Of a stretch of 64,000 nucleotides of DNA, positions 24,285 through 36,718 are shown one piece after another (position 1 is the stretch's first letter; every line of letters starts with the position of its first letter). Under the pieces are notes generated by a model. That model did not search any database. It saw only the letters and a list, made by a program, of their open reading frames with translations, and was not told where the DNA came from. The translations under genes were made by a program, and so were the position numbers. Origin of the DNA: Sternotherus odoratus (lineage: Eukaryota > Chordata > Testudines > Kinosternidae); assembly GCA_032164245.1 (NCBI GenBank), contig JAVMKO010000010.1, positions 30,702,189 through 30,766,188 of the forward strand. The letters run 5' to 3'.

Positions 24285-24462
24285 CAGGTGCTGTAGGCTT
24301 AGCATGGGTGTGGGGCTAGCAACTCCACCCCGTAGGGAACCAACTTGCTACTGAAACGCCAACAACAGTAGCTCTGTGGTGGGTGGCCCATACCTCGCCT
24401 GGGGGGTGACGGGCAGAGAGAGAGAGAGATAAGGCCCGTGGGCCGGAGGTTCCCCACCCCTG
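23407..24462. mobile_element. hAT-like element carrying a 5S rRNA-like segment
   Basis: 1056 bp, bounded by AAGGGGTGGGGAAC and the complement of CAGGGGTGGGGAAC. ATCTAAGG is directly repeated at 23399-23406 and 24463-24470. The left 40 bp closely match the element at 18613, so both belong to one family. The middle is very GC-rich with an inverted pair at about 23989-24118. The right third holds the 5S-like segment at 24194-24300 and a further 120 bp of unknown origin. It is non-autonomous. Confidence 0.88.
24194..24300 (+). pseudogene. 5S rRNA-like pseudogene (nt 14-120 equivalent)
   Basis: It aligns without gaps to vertebrate 5S rRNA from about nucleotide 14 to 120. Key internal promoter parts are recognisable: AAGCTAAGCAGGGTCGGGCC (box A), TAGTACTTGGATGGGAGACC (intermediate element) and most of box C. 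There are about a dozen substitutions, many at CpG sites. The first 13 nt are absent, so it is not an intact gene. It could be a processed 5S copy or the head of a 5S-derived SINE. Confidence 0.85.
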
Positions 24463-27334
24463 ATCTAAGGCCTACAGAAGTTTGATTCTTCAACACCTCA
24501 TTTATGTGATAGCAGCCATCCTAGCCAACACACCGGGAACAGAACCAGATGCTGCCAGAACATCTACAGTGAGCCAAAACCCAAGTTTTGTACTTTGGGT
24601 TGTAACAACCTTGGCTCCTCGGTGGATTGAGCTCCGAGTGGGATCATAACACAGCAGCCAGAGGGATACACTAGTTAAATGAACCATTACAACCAATCTA
24701 TTAGATGAATTTTGATTATTTTTTTCCTGATCATATGAAATAAATTAACTTTTTCATTATCTGGCGAGCTCTAATCAAGCTTATTCTTTACCAAATGGAT
24801 CCTTTAGTAAGTGATATTTAGCAACATGCAGGCGGATTCCACCTTGAAATTTAAAATGATCAGGGACAGATATTGAACTACTATTCTCAATTTTATTCCA
24901 TGTTATGATCTCTTTTGTACTGCAGAAACTGCAATGCCACAGTTACCTAGTAGCTCAGCTGATTTAGGTGTAGTCAGCACTCAACGTTAGCAAGAATACT
25001 TTCTAGGGAGGTCCAAATTGAAGATGTAATAAGAATCCCCAGAGCAGGCAATAAATTTAACAAAATACTCCTCTTAAGGCTCAGTCCTGCAATCCTTAAC
25101 CACTTAAGCATGTGCTTAAATTTAGGCAGGTGGGTAGTCTAAATACAAATATACCTCCAAGTCATCTCACAAGAAACTAATGTTAGCAGCGACCTTCAAA
25201 ATTTGTAATGAAGAACCACAATTTATCATTCAAATATGTATATATTGTTGTGTCTTCCAGTATGTGGTCAGAAACTGGAGTTAAAGTAGCAAATTAACAA
25301 CAGGGTTTGAGCTAGTAGATACAGTACTTTATTTCATAGATAAAATTGTTTTTAGAATTTATTTGTATATAGAACATTATAAAATGTAATGTGTGAATTC
25401 TGAGCACCTTGGCAAGGGTGGCACCTTATTAATAAATAACTTGAAATCATAATTGTTTCAAGTTAGTGAGTTTGCCTCAATATCAAATTTACTGATTTTG
25501 CAATTTGAAAGATATTTTTTTCTAATTGCCAGCCCAGCAAAATTAAACTTGACATCTGAAAATCAGGGTGGGGACTCTTAAGAGACTGAAAGAACAGAGG
25601 TCAGAATTTGACAGATAATAACTGATGCGTGAAGCAGAACAGAAGCCAGTTCATTCTCCCACAGCACCACAGAGCCAGAGCAGCCTATGTGTAAAACCCT
25701 CCTTATTTGTCAGTGAAGTCAGTAAGCAACAAACAGGAGGCAGATCCATTGAGATCCTCACTGTGCATATTCACTTTCCAAAATAAATGGATGACAAAGG
25801 CATCCCCTCCACATGCTGTTTGGTAGGAATGTAGACAGAACCAGGCAAATTCAATTACTGATGATATTCCTGCAGACATTTAGGGCTGAATTCTGGTGTT
25901 TGTACTCAGACATGTACTGAGGCAGGGGAGAGGGGACCAGGTGTAGCCCGCCCCAGAGGAATCCTGTAGCCTTCAGGAATCACTGTGAGCAGTCCACACT
26001 CACTATTACAAGTAATAGTGTGTGTTAGTCTTATTACCAACTGAGGGACTCCAGCAAGAATGCCCCCTAAATGGAACAACCCTGCCACCTGAAGCAGCAT
26101 AATTCTTCAGGGAACCTTTCCTGCCTCTTGGATAGGTGTGCTGCAGAAACTCATGGCTCCCTCTTGTTGCCTAGACTCTAGATTTCTCATGCAGATTTAG
26201 TCTTTAATACAGTGTCACTTTTTTCTTACATTTATTATACATTGGAACAATCACTCCATTACAAATAGATACTTGAATGACTTCTAGCAGTTGAAGGATA
26301 GGCACATTAGTTAGAACCGCTCACATGGCTCTTTTGTCTACTTGAAACAGGATGACATTAATGCGCATTAAGGGAACTTTGAGCGTGTACCAGAGGGGTC
26401 TAGAATTTACACTGCTCTGGTAAGGACTAATGCACATTCTCTCTGGCACTTGGCCTGGGAATTTATTATTGAATATTTTGGCAACTGTTATGAGTGTTAA
26501 CTCTTGGGTTAAAGATTTTGCTTTATTTTCCCAAATTTTCTCTCTTTCATTTTTAAGCTCTTATAGCAATTTGTAGCATTGTGTTAACTCCAGAGGCGGA
26601 TGCGCCATGTGTGCAATTTGTTTAATTTCCTCTGGGCAGCTTTTCTTGGTCATGAAAAGGAGCTTTGGTTCTTCTTTGGGCTTTTTAACAACGTGCTGCT
26701 ACCCAGCATTTCTAACTGCATCTCCAGCATTGTTGAATGTCAGCCTTGGAAGATTAAGGAAATACTACAGAGAGATAAACAAGTGTGCCCAAATTTCCCA
26801 TTGTGTGCAATCCTGGTTACTTGGTACCCAGTATACCCTGGCTTGGTGTACAGCAGATGTTCAATTTCTCACTTCCTTGCTGAGTAAGGATACTCCCTTT
26901 CCTGATAGCACTGAACTTGACTCATAATGTTCTGTGCCCGGGAGCACAGCTAGCCATTGAGAAGTGGCTAGTCCCGGAGCAGGCCGTGCTTGCCACCTTT
27001 TCCAGTGGTCTACACAGACCTCATAATGAGACAAAAGGGACCCCGTGCAGAGAATGTAGGCCTTGCCTTGCTGATTACTAAACTAGTGGGTCAGCTAGTA
27101 TCTCCTGTCCAGCAATGACTGTTGTCAGATGCTTCTAGACAATTATAGAACGGACAGCTATAGAATGTCTGCATCCATATCCCCATGGGTAAAATGATCA
27201 ACACTCCCCCCCACAACACACCTTTCAAAATCCATGATTCCTACACATACCTAGCATAACATGTTGTTTAAGTCCTCCCATGCACTAAATGGCCCAATAG
27301 AAATTATATGGGTGAAACCAGACAATCACTATGC

Positions 27335-27753
27335 CAATGATGAAAGTAAAATTTAAAACTTACAGGTATGGGGGCTGCCTCCAGCCCCTCCCCCCCCCAA
27401 AAAATGGGCAGGGCCTTGGGCAGAAGGGGCGGGGCTGGGGAGGTCAGCATTCCCCAGCCAGCCCTACCATGCTGCCTGGCCCACACCACTCTGGGCTGTG
27501 GGTGGTGATTTAGCCCTTGAGCCCTTTTAAACTGTTGGCAGCTTGGGGAGGTCAAAAGGGGCAGCGCTTTAAGCAGGGTCCTTTGCCACAGCAGTGCTTT
27601 AACTTCACTGCCCCTTTTGCGCTCCCCAGACTGCCAACAGTTTAAATGTTGGGGCCCATTAAAGTGCTTTAAAGTAAGGCGGTAGGGGCCAGTACCAGTG
27701 GCCACTTTTTATGGTATGCCATACCAGCCCGTACTACTTTACTTTCACCCTTG
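27335..27753. mobile_element. hAT-like element (8-bp duplication)
   Basis: 419 bp. The left end is CAATGATGAAAGTAAA and the right end is the complement of CAAGGGTGAAAGTAAA. CACTATGC is directly repeated at 27327-27334 and 27754-27761. It is related to the element at 48985-49373. The open frame across it on the minus strand is not conserved. Confidence 0.85.
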
Positions 27754-28404
27754 CACTATGCTCTCAAATGAACTCACAGAGGAAAATGATAACAGATAAA
27801 CACGTCACATCACCCATAGAGGAGCACTTCAAAACAGTCACTCTATGCTTGACCTCTCAGGGCTCATCCTCAAAGGAAACCTGCACAACATTTTCAAAAG
27901 CTGAGTCAGGAGCTTAAATTCATAATGCTGCTAGTCACTAAAAATCATGGACTGAACAGACAGGCTGGGTTTATGGCTAATTTCTTATTACAACAATCTA
28001 TAACCCACCAACTCCTTTTGTCCTGTGACTGCGGAGGTGTTAATGGGCCACTCTACCTTGAATGGTCCCTTACATTATATGCCTACACTAAACAATCAGT
28101 TGTCTCTTGTATTTACTGTGATGCTCTCAGTACCTTTCCCAGACCTGAAGAAGTGCTCTGTGTGGCTTGAAACCTTCAAGCTGTGTGGCTTCAAAGAAGT
28201 TGGTCCAATTAAAGATATTATTACACCCACCTTGCCCCCATCAGGTAGTTACTGGCTTATACTCAGAGACATGAGGATACATATCCCTTATAAGTCAGAG
28301 TAAAAATGCGCTGATGAAACTAAACCATTTATTTTCACTCAGCTGTTGGCTAGACTCCCACTCCACTTGGTCTAAGCAGAAGGCTACAGTGAATAGGAAG
28401 GCCC

Positions 28405-28503
28405 ACTCTTCACAGTTGTTGTACTGACCTTACTATGTTGATTGGGGTGTGATTTACTCTTCACAGTTGTTGTACTGACATTACTATGATTGGGGTGTGA
28501 TTT
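28405..28503. repeat. Tandem duplication, about 2 x 50 bp
   Basis: Units at 28405-28455 and 28456-28503 both start ACTCTTCACAGTTGTTGTAC and end GGGGTGTGATTT. They differ by one substitution and a 3-bp indel. Confidence 0.9.
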
Positions 28504-28720
28504 TTCTACTGATCTAGTTCAACCCCAGTGGATGCAATTACATTGACATGAAGATGCCTTATTCTGATATAGTTTATTCCTCTTTCTGTATGGGGGAAAG
28601 CTATATTGCTATAAGCATTCTTGTTCTAGTATATCTGCATCCACACTTGGAGGGCTGTGCAGCTTTCATTTCACTGGGATAATTGAAGTACTACAACTTT
28701 TGAGCATAGATAAGAGCTAA

Positions 28721-29007
28721 GGCCAAGTGCACACAACAAAATTTTGTCAGCACAGTTATGCCCGTTAGGGATATAAACTCTCCCTACCCCCGGCCGCCTA
28801 GCCAACATAGCTATGCAGGCAAAGCCCCAGGGTAGATGCTGCCATGCCGACAGTAGAGTGCTGCTGTTGGCATAGCTAATGTCTTTTGGGGAGGTGGTGT
28901 TACTCTACCAGCAGAAAAACGTCTGTCACCAGATGCTGTGCTGTCACAAATAGCTGTGTAACTGTAGCTGTATCAGCGGAGCCTGCAGAGTGATTGTAGA
29001 CTAGCCC
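28721..29007. mobile_element. Harbinger-like MITE with TAA duplication
   Basis: 287 bp between GGCCAAGTGCACAC and TGTAGACTAGCCC, with TAA directly flanking both ends (28718-28720 and 29008-29010). It is non-coding. Three-base TTA/TAA duplications are typical of PIF/Harbinger insertion. Confidence 0.65.
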
Positions 29008-30842
29008 TAAGACCACAACAAAACTAACTGGAGAGGGGGAAAAAAGCCTCCTGGAAAGGTTCCTCCAGAATATGCTGGAACTTCCCTGGAAAAATTCAAT
29101 CAGCTATGACTTGTGTGTGGAGTATATGACTGAAGCAATTGCTATCGGATGTAGACCAGGGGAAGGATAAATGAGATTCTATCACAACAGCAGCTACAAA
29201 GCTTCCATTAGGACCTGAATTCTCAAGACATCAGACAAAAGCAAGTGGCAATCAGCTGTCAGTGGGGTTACTGTGTCTCTCCAACTTCGGTCCTCAAATG
29301 GCAAGCGTAGGTTTGGTTTTTGTTCTTTACTTTAATCATTGGGACAATGGCTTGGGTTTTATCTGCTCAATAGATGTGAGGTGTTAAACCTATTTCCACC
29401 ACAGCAGAACAGAAATAATGCTAGTGTGTGGGAGGGTGCAACTTGCGGGCAAGGATGAGATGGTCATCTCTAACCAATATCAATTTCCTGTGGTTACACC
29501 AGTGGCATGGATGGATTCACCATCCCCTTCCCAGCATCTTCTATGTAAGTTGTTGTTTTGCCCCAGTTTCTATAGAATGTATATTTTGTTGGTAGAGGCA
29601 TTTGTCTAGGACTAGTATGGGCCATTCTCCTTCTCCTCCCTTTCTCTTCATCCCGGGGCTCACTGCAAGTTTCCATTAGAGAGGAAGGAGCTGCGGCTGT
29701 CAGGAAACTGTGGTATTGGAAGCTTGTAAATTTGCAAGTGGTAGCAAAAGATTAACCACAGAAGATAAACTTAGCACTGGGGAAAACAAAAGCTTCCGAA
29801 TCCATGGAGCCACATGCTGCTCAGAGCCACTGAAACCCAAGGTCCTTAGTTCAGAAGCATAACAGCAGCTGCACAAAGCTACAAGCTGGCGATGAGTCTG
29901 TGATGTTCATTCCTGAATGTTGCTCAGTTCCCTTCTCAAAGTCAGTAGCTGAAGCCGCAATGTATTTGCTTTAAAATTAAATGTAATAATCTGGCTGTTA
30001 GCTACCAAATGGCCGCTCCCCCTGCTGGTCTGTCAATGCAGCCCCCACTGTGTGCCGACTCTCGGTCAGCAGGACCCCGCCCCATCCTGTTTCCGTCCGG
30101 TGCTGGATCGCAGCGACCGATGCTTTGTAGTAACTTTTTAGAGCCTACAATGCTGCTTCTCCTTTAGCGAGAGATGGATTTAGTGATGGGAAGAGGCTTC
30201 CACAGTTTGAGCAGTTCCAAAGATAATACCCAAATAGAGTATCTGATACGTTGGCATGATGATAAAATACTTCAGCTGTTCTCCTGTGTAGGCTTTAATG
30301 GTATGTTATGGAACCTCCCAAGCAAAAACTAAGATGGGCCAAAATCACTAGTGCAACCCCAAGGCTGTGATACTAGTTCTTCAGGCTTTTACAACTGGAT
30401 TATCAATTTCCTGTAGACAGAGTGCATCACAGCATGTTGCTGTCTTGCAGGGAAGCCCTGGCAGGAGTGGATAGTCTGGGAGTGGTATGCCTTTGTCTGT
30501 TCTTCTCAGAGAACAGATGTGCACAATAGCTCTTCCACAAGAGTACTCAGAATGAAACCCTCCAGTGATCAGTATAGTCTCTCCACCTTTTCAGCATATC
30601 TGAGACCTCCTGGAGAGAGACAGGGATATGTCAGGGGTTCTCACACCACCAAAATCTCTGATGACAAACAGCTTGAGGCTGTATTGGAACAAACACAAAA
30701 TTAAATTACGTATTCAAAAGTAGGAAAAACACCCTAATAATACATCTAATGAGCCAAGGTACAAATAAAATACTTTGTATGACTGCCATAAAAATTAACT
30801 CCAAATATAGTTAAAGGTTATGAAGTTCTAACTACATTTTTA

Positions 30843-30914
30843 GGGTGGAATCCTGGCCCTGATGAAGTCAATGGGAGTTTTGTCATTGACTTCAGTGGAG
30901 CCAGGATTTCACCC
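30843..30914. mobile_element. 72-bp hairpin MITE with TTA duplication
   Basis: A nearly perfect foldback. The left arm starts GGGTGGAATCCTGGC and the right arm ends GCCAGGATTTCACCC, around a 'caatgggagttttgtcattg' loop. TTA is repeated at 30840-30842 and 30915-30917. Confidence 0.75.
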
Positions 30915-31359
30915 TTAATGTTTAACACACAGCTGATAATATAATTCTGATTTGGGGAAAGTGTTTGTATATCACTTTCTTGGCTTAACAGATGGAAGTT
31001 TTAAACTATTATTGAATAAGGAGAAATCATGAAGTCCTTTTCCAAAGGGCTAAGGGTCAGAATGGATAGATTTCCAGAAAAAAACCTGCCCCATGAAGCT
31101 AGAGTAAAAACCAAAGACAAACTCAAAAAGATTACAGTGGGAGTCTGTGTTAGAGATATGACAGAGGAATTATGACTTTCAGATCTGTGCTCAAAACCAT
31201 TTCTCCCTCTCTGATAAATGCCAACATTTCAGACATATCTTAAATTCTGCTCTAGTCAGACCTTTTCATTCAGCTAAATTGGGTTGGAGATCTCTGATGC
31301 ACTACCTCTCTTTAGGATATTTCAGTATTTGTTGAGTCTGGATGGGATGGGATGTAAAG

Positions 31360-31790
31360 TAGTGTTATGGTTACATTTAGTCTTCCAAGTTCTTTCTTAG
31401 TGTACGAGCAAATGTTCACTCTTGGAGAGACATACTATGTGTTGTTATATTTGAACTTTGAGAGCAGAAGGAGAGTTTACTCTCTGACTTGGTCTCTAAT
31501 TAGTGGCAATTCTTAAAGTAGAGTTGCTCCCTGGGAATCAGGCATTGGTGTTGGGCTTAGATTCTTGAGAGAAGAAATTGCCTACATGTTGTTTGACCAT
31601 GTTTGTTCCAGGACTGATATGTGTGTGTAAATAAAACAAATTATGCTTAGACCATTCCCAGACACCATCTCACTAATTTCTCCACCACTGCAAAACTGAC
31701 CAGCAAGATCCTGGGAACATCTGCTGCTGTTCTGCAGGAAAGCAACAATAACATAAGAATAGGCTCTCTTGTAGTAAGTTAGAACACCCA
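31360..31790 (+). repeat. Unclassified repeat, copy 1 (pair with 42436-42850)
   Basis: It shares a run of landmarks in the same order and orientation with 42436-42850. Examples are 'gagcaaatgttcactc' against 'gagcagatgttcagtc', 'gttgctccctgggaatcagg' against 'gttactccctgggacctggg', and 'ttccaggactgatatgtgtg' against 'gtccaggactggtgtatgtg'. It could be a decayed LTR, but no primer site, TG..CA ends or coding region was identified. Confidence 0.55.
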
Positions 31791-31966
31791 ACTTTGGTGA
31801 GAACCGTTCTACATCGAGGCAGCAGGAAAAATAATTTTTGAAAAGTTACTTTGTTTAAGTTCTGTTGATTGTTTACATTCTGGGCAGAGGTTAAAGTTGG
31901 TTCTTATTTTTTCCAAACTGACTTGCTTAGCACTACTTACATAACTGTTTGTCTTTGTGACTTCAG

Positions 31967-32067
31967 TGCAAGGAATTCACTGTCCACACTGGCTATGACG
32001 TGCTTCTCCAGCGAATGTTGGATGGGAGAAAGATGGCAAAAGATGTGGAGGACTTGCTCAAACAGAG
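31967..32067 (+). CDS. PSTPIP1: PSTPIP1 coding exon 2 (F-BAR)
   Basis: The acceptor is CTTCAG at 31961-31966 and the donor is GTAAGA at 32068. The exon starts in phase 0 and ends in phase 2. It encodes residues 12-44 and two bases of residue 45, including [14 protein letters not shown] and DVEDLLKQR. This is the first long alpha-helix of the F-BAR domain, where PSTPIP proteins carry the conserved GY(D/E)xLLQRLLDGRK segment. No stop or indel is present. The splice phase fits exons 1 and 3 exactly. Confidence 0.96.
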
Positions 32068-32856
32068 GTAAGAAGTGGTGATGAAGGAGGTATGAAAAAC
32101 TATTTATGAACTCATCTCACCTACTCCTGAACACTCTTGCAGGAGGATTTTGTGGGTCACTTCAGAATTTGATTTGGAGAGTAGTCATACATGTTTTTAA
32201 TAGAGAAGTCTATACTGAAATGATCTGAGAACCAAGGAGTTCTTAGCAGCAAAGTCAGACACCACGTTGGCATATGAATCATTTGGATGATGACCCATCC
32301 CCCTTCCCCACACTTTGCATAGCTAATTTAAGACATATTTCCAAAAATTAAATGAATGAAAATAATATCAGAGTTACACCTTGTCATGCAGTTAAACAAT
32401 GCGTCGAGGAGGAATCATAGACATGAGCAAGAGGAAAGACTAAGTCATCTAGCCCTCTCTACCAATGCAGGATTTTTCCCCTTGAACTATACGTAGAGAT
32501 AGACGTGAATTTCAAAGTTAAGATCCACATTTTCCCCCCAAATTTTTTTTTGAGGGACATGCAATAGAAGGAGGCTTGGAAGGACTTTAGATCCCGAGTT
32601 CCATTCAAAGCCATCTCTAATCAGTTCTGTGTTTGTAAATACATACTTAACTGCACACGCCCAATTTATTGACTAAAGCAGCAATCCTCTTTATTAACAT
32701 CCAGAAGCAAAACATCACTGTTTTCCCCTGTTCACAGGAAACCAATGCTTACAACATATTATAATATGTATTAGCCACAGAGGAACAATTTCTTATAATT
32801 ACTGAACATTTATCTTTCTTTTAGTGTAACCAGGGGTACGTATGGTAGCTCCGAGT

Positions 32857-32977
32857 TAGGGTGACCAGATAGCAAGTGTGAAAAATCGGGACAGGATGGA
32901 GGTAATTAGCACCTATATAAGAAAAAGCTCCAAATATCAGGACTGTCTCTATAAAATCGGGATATCTGGTCACCCTA
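32857..32977. mobile_element. hAT-like short element (TAGGGTGACCAGAT ends)
   Basis: 121 bp with inverted ends TAGGGTGACCAGAT and ATCTGGTCACCCTA. Inner inverted words are 'aaaaatcgggac' and 'ataaaatcgggat'. The flanks CTCCGAGT and CTCTGCAT match at 5 of 8 positions, so an 8-bp duplication is possible but decayed. Confidence 0.75.
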
Positions 32978-33747
32978 CTCTGCATAGGCCTTTGTCAGGA
33001 ATTCTGGGATTGACCATATTATTTTCCCATCTTTTCAGGACTAGGTCTTTGTTCCTAGACTCTCTTTGAACATACTGTGTGCATGTGTCCATCTGCAGCC
33101 TGTTTCTCACAGGTTGTCCCACAGTGGTGGTTGCCATTAGGTTCTTGGTTTAGAAAATACATAGAACCAGAGGCCACTCTTCATTCTCATTTTTGTCCCT
33201 CATTTTTAGCTGAGACTTAGAAAAGTTCTATTCAGTATTTAGTTCTAGTTTTAACTGGCTATGTTTAACAACTTTACGCCACCAATGATGCTGTATCGTG
33301 CTACCCCAAGGCTATTAACTTACTGAAATGTAAATAGTTTCCCACAAACATTTAAGTGGTTTGGGTTGATTTCCTTGAACACTAATGGAAGCATCTTTTA
33401 CTGTGTCACATTCCCGCAGCAGTCTCATAACGATAGTAGATGAACTGTACCTATTTGAAGTGACATTTGTGGTTCATTAAACTTCTGGAGATCAAACCCT
33501 TTCTTGCACCTGTCTGTAGTAGCTAGGAATTATAGTATGTGATTGAGAGTGTAGAGGAGTTGAGGTGGGGGGTTTCCATCATTTGTAGGATAAGCTTAAC
33601 CATGGCTTGCAGTATGTGCGAAAAGGACTTTCCACAAAGGAGGAGAAAGATTGGTCTCAAAGCCATTTGGAAACAAGTAGCTGAAAAAAATCTCTCAGAA
33701 TTGTTTCCATGAATTCTCACCTTCCTCCAACCCACTCCTCTTACTGA

Positions 33748-34045
33748 GGGTATGTCTTCACTACCCGCTGGATTGGCGGGTAGTGATCGATCTTTTGGTG
33801 ATCGATTTATCGCGTCTCATTAAGACGCGATAAATTGATGGCCAACGGCGCCCCCATCAGCTCTGGAACTCCAGCTTGCTGAGAGGCGCAGGCTGGAGTC
33901 GACAGGAGAGCCCGCTGCCGACCACCGCCACCATGAGGACAGCAGGTAAGTCGGCCAAAGATATGCCGACTTCAGCTACGTTATTCACGTAGCTGAAGTT
34001 GCGCATCTTCAGTCGATCCTTCCCCCTACTGTAGACCAGTCCTTA
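33748..34045 (+). mobile_element. MITE family A, copy 2
   Basis: It begins GGGTATGTCTTCACTACC, has the 'gatttatcgcgtct' palindrome, the 'cagctacgttattcacgtag' hairpin, and ends TGTAGACCAGTCC. It has the same architecture as 22732-23034. Confidence 0.75.
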
Positions 34046-34204
34046 CACATACAGGACTATGGGTATGTGCATATGTCAGAATCTCTCTACTTTTTGATAG
34101 AAATGCTTTGAAGCTGCCTCTTCCAAGACTGATGCAAGTGCATGTAGGTGAGAAGGACAGAAGAGGGATGGGACAAACCAAACCTTTACCCTTGGAAGCC
34201 ACAT

Positions 34205-34765
34205 GAGTCGTAGTCAGTGATTTTATCATAGCAGCTGCTGAAAGGGCCTGTTGACACCAACAACGGGTGCAGTTTTGCCACCTATCTCAAATGCAAACAA
34301 GTTCTATCCACTGCTATCCTGTTCTATACACAAGGATGGTGTAAGATTAGACAATGATTCTTTGGGACAAACATCAGATTTAACTCACTCATTTTACATA
34401 AATGCTATGCATGTAAGATTGTTAGGTCCTTCTATCCCTCTTCCTTTCAGTCTGGTTATGTTTTCAGGTTTTCTTCACAAAAGCTTGAAACTTACTTTTT
34501 GTTTTAAATGAGAACTGAGGTTCTCCTTTATGGGGCCCAAACATTGATTTTATGAATAATGCCTGTAAGTCCCTTCCAGCTCATCGGGAGCCTTGGTCAA
34601 CCTATGCTTAGATCCAGTACTCTCAAACATGGGAATTCAAAAGTCATTCCCTCACCCCTGCTACCAAAACCACGAGGTTTTAAAAAAATGCATTTTGCCC
34701 TCTGATTTTAGGACCTTAAAGGTTCACATTCTGTGCAACTTTCATTAAAAGACATAAGCTGAGAG
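34205..34765 (+). mobile_element. Internal fragment of a Penelope-like repeat, copy 1
   Basis: About 560 bp, from 'gagtcgtagtcagtgatttt' to 'gcaactttcattaaaa', match the reverse complement of 36829-37348. Examples are 'gttttgccacctatctcaaa', 'attttacataaatgctat' and 'tgaatt'-rich words. It has a translatable stretch but stops break it and I do not recognise a domain. This copy lacks the terminal repeats seen in the other copy. Confidence 0.6.
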
Positions 34766-36718
34766 TCTCAAGCAAAATCACCCGACTGCAGGATATGGGG
34801 CTTTTGGAAAAAACAGCAGTATCACGAGAGCTGGCAAAACCGTTTGATCACCATAGCACCACCTGAGTTTAAAAGATTCCACATCTCTAATTCAAAACAA
34901 ACAAAGAGCCCTATCAATTTACCATGCAGTTTTTGTTCATGGATGATTATAGGCATGAAAATGTGGATAAACACAGAAGAATCAGAATGTATTAACAGAA
35001 CAAAAATTAATCATTTTTCCTATGTGCTGGGAGGAGAACTATAATCTGTCTAATTGGCTGGTCCTTGCTGTACAACTATTATTATTCAAACACAGTCCTC
35101 TTCTTCAGAACAGACACATATTGCATACAAATCATGTCAACCAGTTTCTAAGAACATTATTAGAGAGAAGAGAATAAGACTCGTCACCATGTAAAAAAAT
35201 TATCTGCTCTCTGAGCTACACATATAAAAGGGGACACCATAAGCTAATGTATGACAACATCCCACTTCAAACAGTAAAGGCTCAAAACTCTTAGATGTCT
35301 GTTTTCAATACTTCCTTAGCAACTTCAGTTCTCACTTAAAATGCTTTTGGTAGTCCAGGCATCACCCTCTTGTGAAGATCGACATGGCGTTACCGGCAAG
35401 GGCCTCTAGCTGTTGCATAAGCACTAGGGGTTTTGCAATGCACTGTGCTGTGGTTTTTGCTCTGCAAAAGTTTAAAACACAAGGAGTGTGTGTAATATGC
35501 ACATTTGCTTGAATCAATTTCCTGTATGTGGAATTAAGGCAGCAAATGAAAATTAGATATTTCATTTACAAATGAAAATTAGATATTTTCTGTATTTAAA
35601 AAAGGGAGACGACCAGGTTAAAAATCATAATCTTAAAAAAATAAAGTGACTCCAATCCTTATCTGGGGCCACGAAAGACAGTGCATCCAGAAGATGCAGG
35701 AAGATGGCTTTAATCCACCTTTGCACTCCCCATATCCTGTTGAGGTCTGGCCCGGAGGGGCCATTGCAGCAGGTGGAGAATTACTGGGGAGTCCTGGTTA
35801 CAACCCTATTCCCCAGCCATGCCTCTCCCCCATGGAGCCACTATGCACATTCTGTGCTATCTGAGGATTCGCCTACACCTGGGTGAATCCCAGGGCTGGA
35901 TACATTGGCTGTGGGGGCTGATTTGTGCTGCTCCAGTGGAGCAAAAGGCCCAAACGAAGGTGAGGATTGGAGCTGAAGTCCTTATCTAGGGCAATGACAG
36001 CATTCTTATTTTTAAAAGAGAAATAAGAAATGAATTTACTTTTCACTCTTTACTCTGCATTTCCTCTCACTTTATCCAATTAAAGTAGAATAGTCAGTTT
36101 CACTTTGAAGGAATCTCTTACAAATCTACTGTGTTGAACAAGGGTAATGAAGTGCTGCTGGGACCATACTTGATATTTAGTTCCCTTTAGTCCCAGAGGG
36201 ATCCCCAAACCACTTGCACATAAGCGGCTGTGTGCACCCATCAACCACTACTTTGAAAGGGCATTCACCTCTGGGGTGGACTGCAGCAATAAAGGGGAAG
36301 ACCATAGAGGGAGATGGTAAAGATGTGAAATGTCAGCAGAATAATTTATTCAAAATCTGAAATTGAGTACAGCAGGTTGTAAAGTAAGGCCTATCACAGC
36401 AAGTATATACAGAGAAGTGTTTGAAAGGCAACTAGGTATCTTTAAAGACAGAATCAATCAAATAATCTCATTGTGGCAGGGGCTTGTCTGAATTCATATG
36501 GAGAGCACTTGGTGTACTACTTGTATCGGATAAACAACAAAGGACAGAGTGACAAATCAGGGAAATGGGGCTAAGATTAATGGGTCCTGTTAGGCCAAAT
36601 AGCCATACACTTGTCTGGGAATTCCTTTTGGATAAAGGGGATAACTTTCAAAAGTGCTCAATTGACTTAGAAGCCTCAATCCCATTTCCAAAAGCAACTT
36701 TGGTTTCTAAGTGTTTAA

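Larger units (their letters stand above)
4503..31966 (+). other. PSTPIP1 intron 1 (27.5 kb), mostly repeats
   Basis: The donor is GTAAGT and the acceptor CTTCAG. Mobile elements that I can delimit are listed separately. In these stretches I see no exon-like conserved frame, RNA gene or clear element: 5260-6205, 6300-6720, 8200-9050, 9310-9720, 10050-10450, 10625-13525, 13835-14080, 15205-17390, 20310-21440, 21545-22730, 23040-23400, 24475-27325, 27765-28400, 29015-30840 and 30920-31355. Some of these carry palindromic or hAT-like scraps too decayed to bound. The interval 29990-30150 is locally CpG richer than its surroundings but has no other mark of a promoter. Confidence 0.6.

Noticed and set aside
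24181..24300. Functional 5S rRNA gene
   Set aside because: The first 13 nucleotides do not match, a dozen substitutions are present, and it is embedded in a transposon.
26600..26927. Two overlapping frames of 95 and 106 codons
   Set aside because: No known motif, no splice sites that join to PSTPIP1 in phase, and no family similarity that I recognise.
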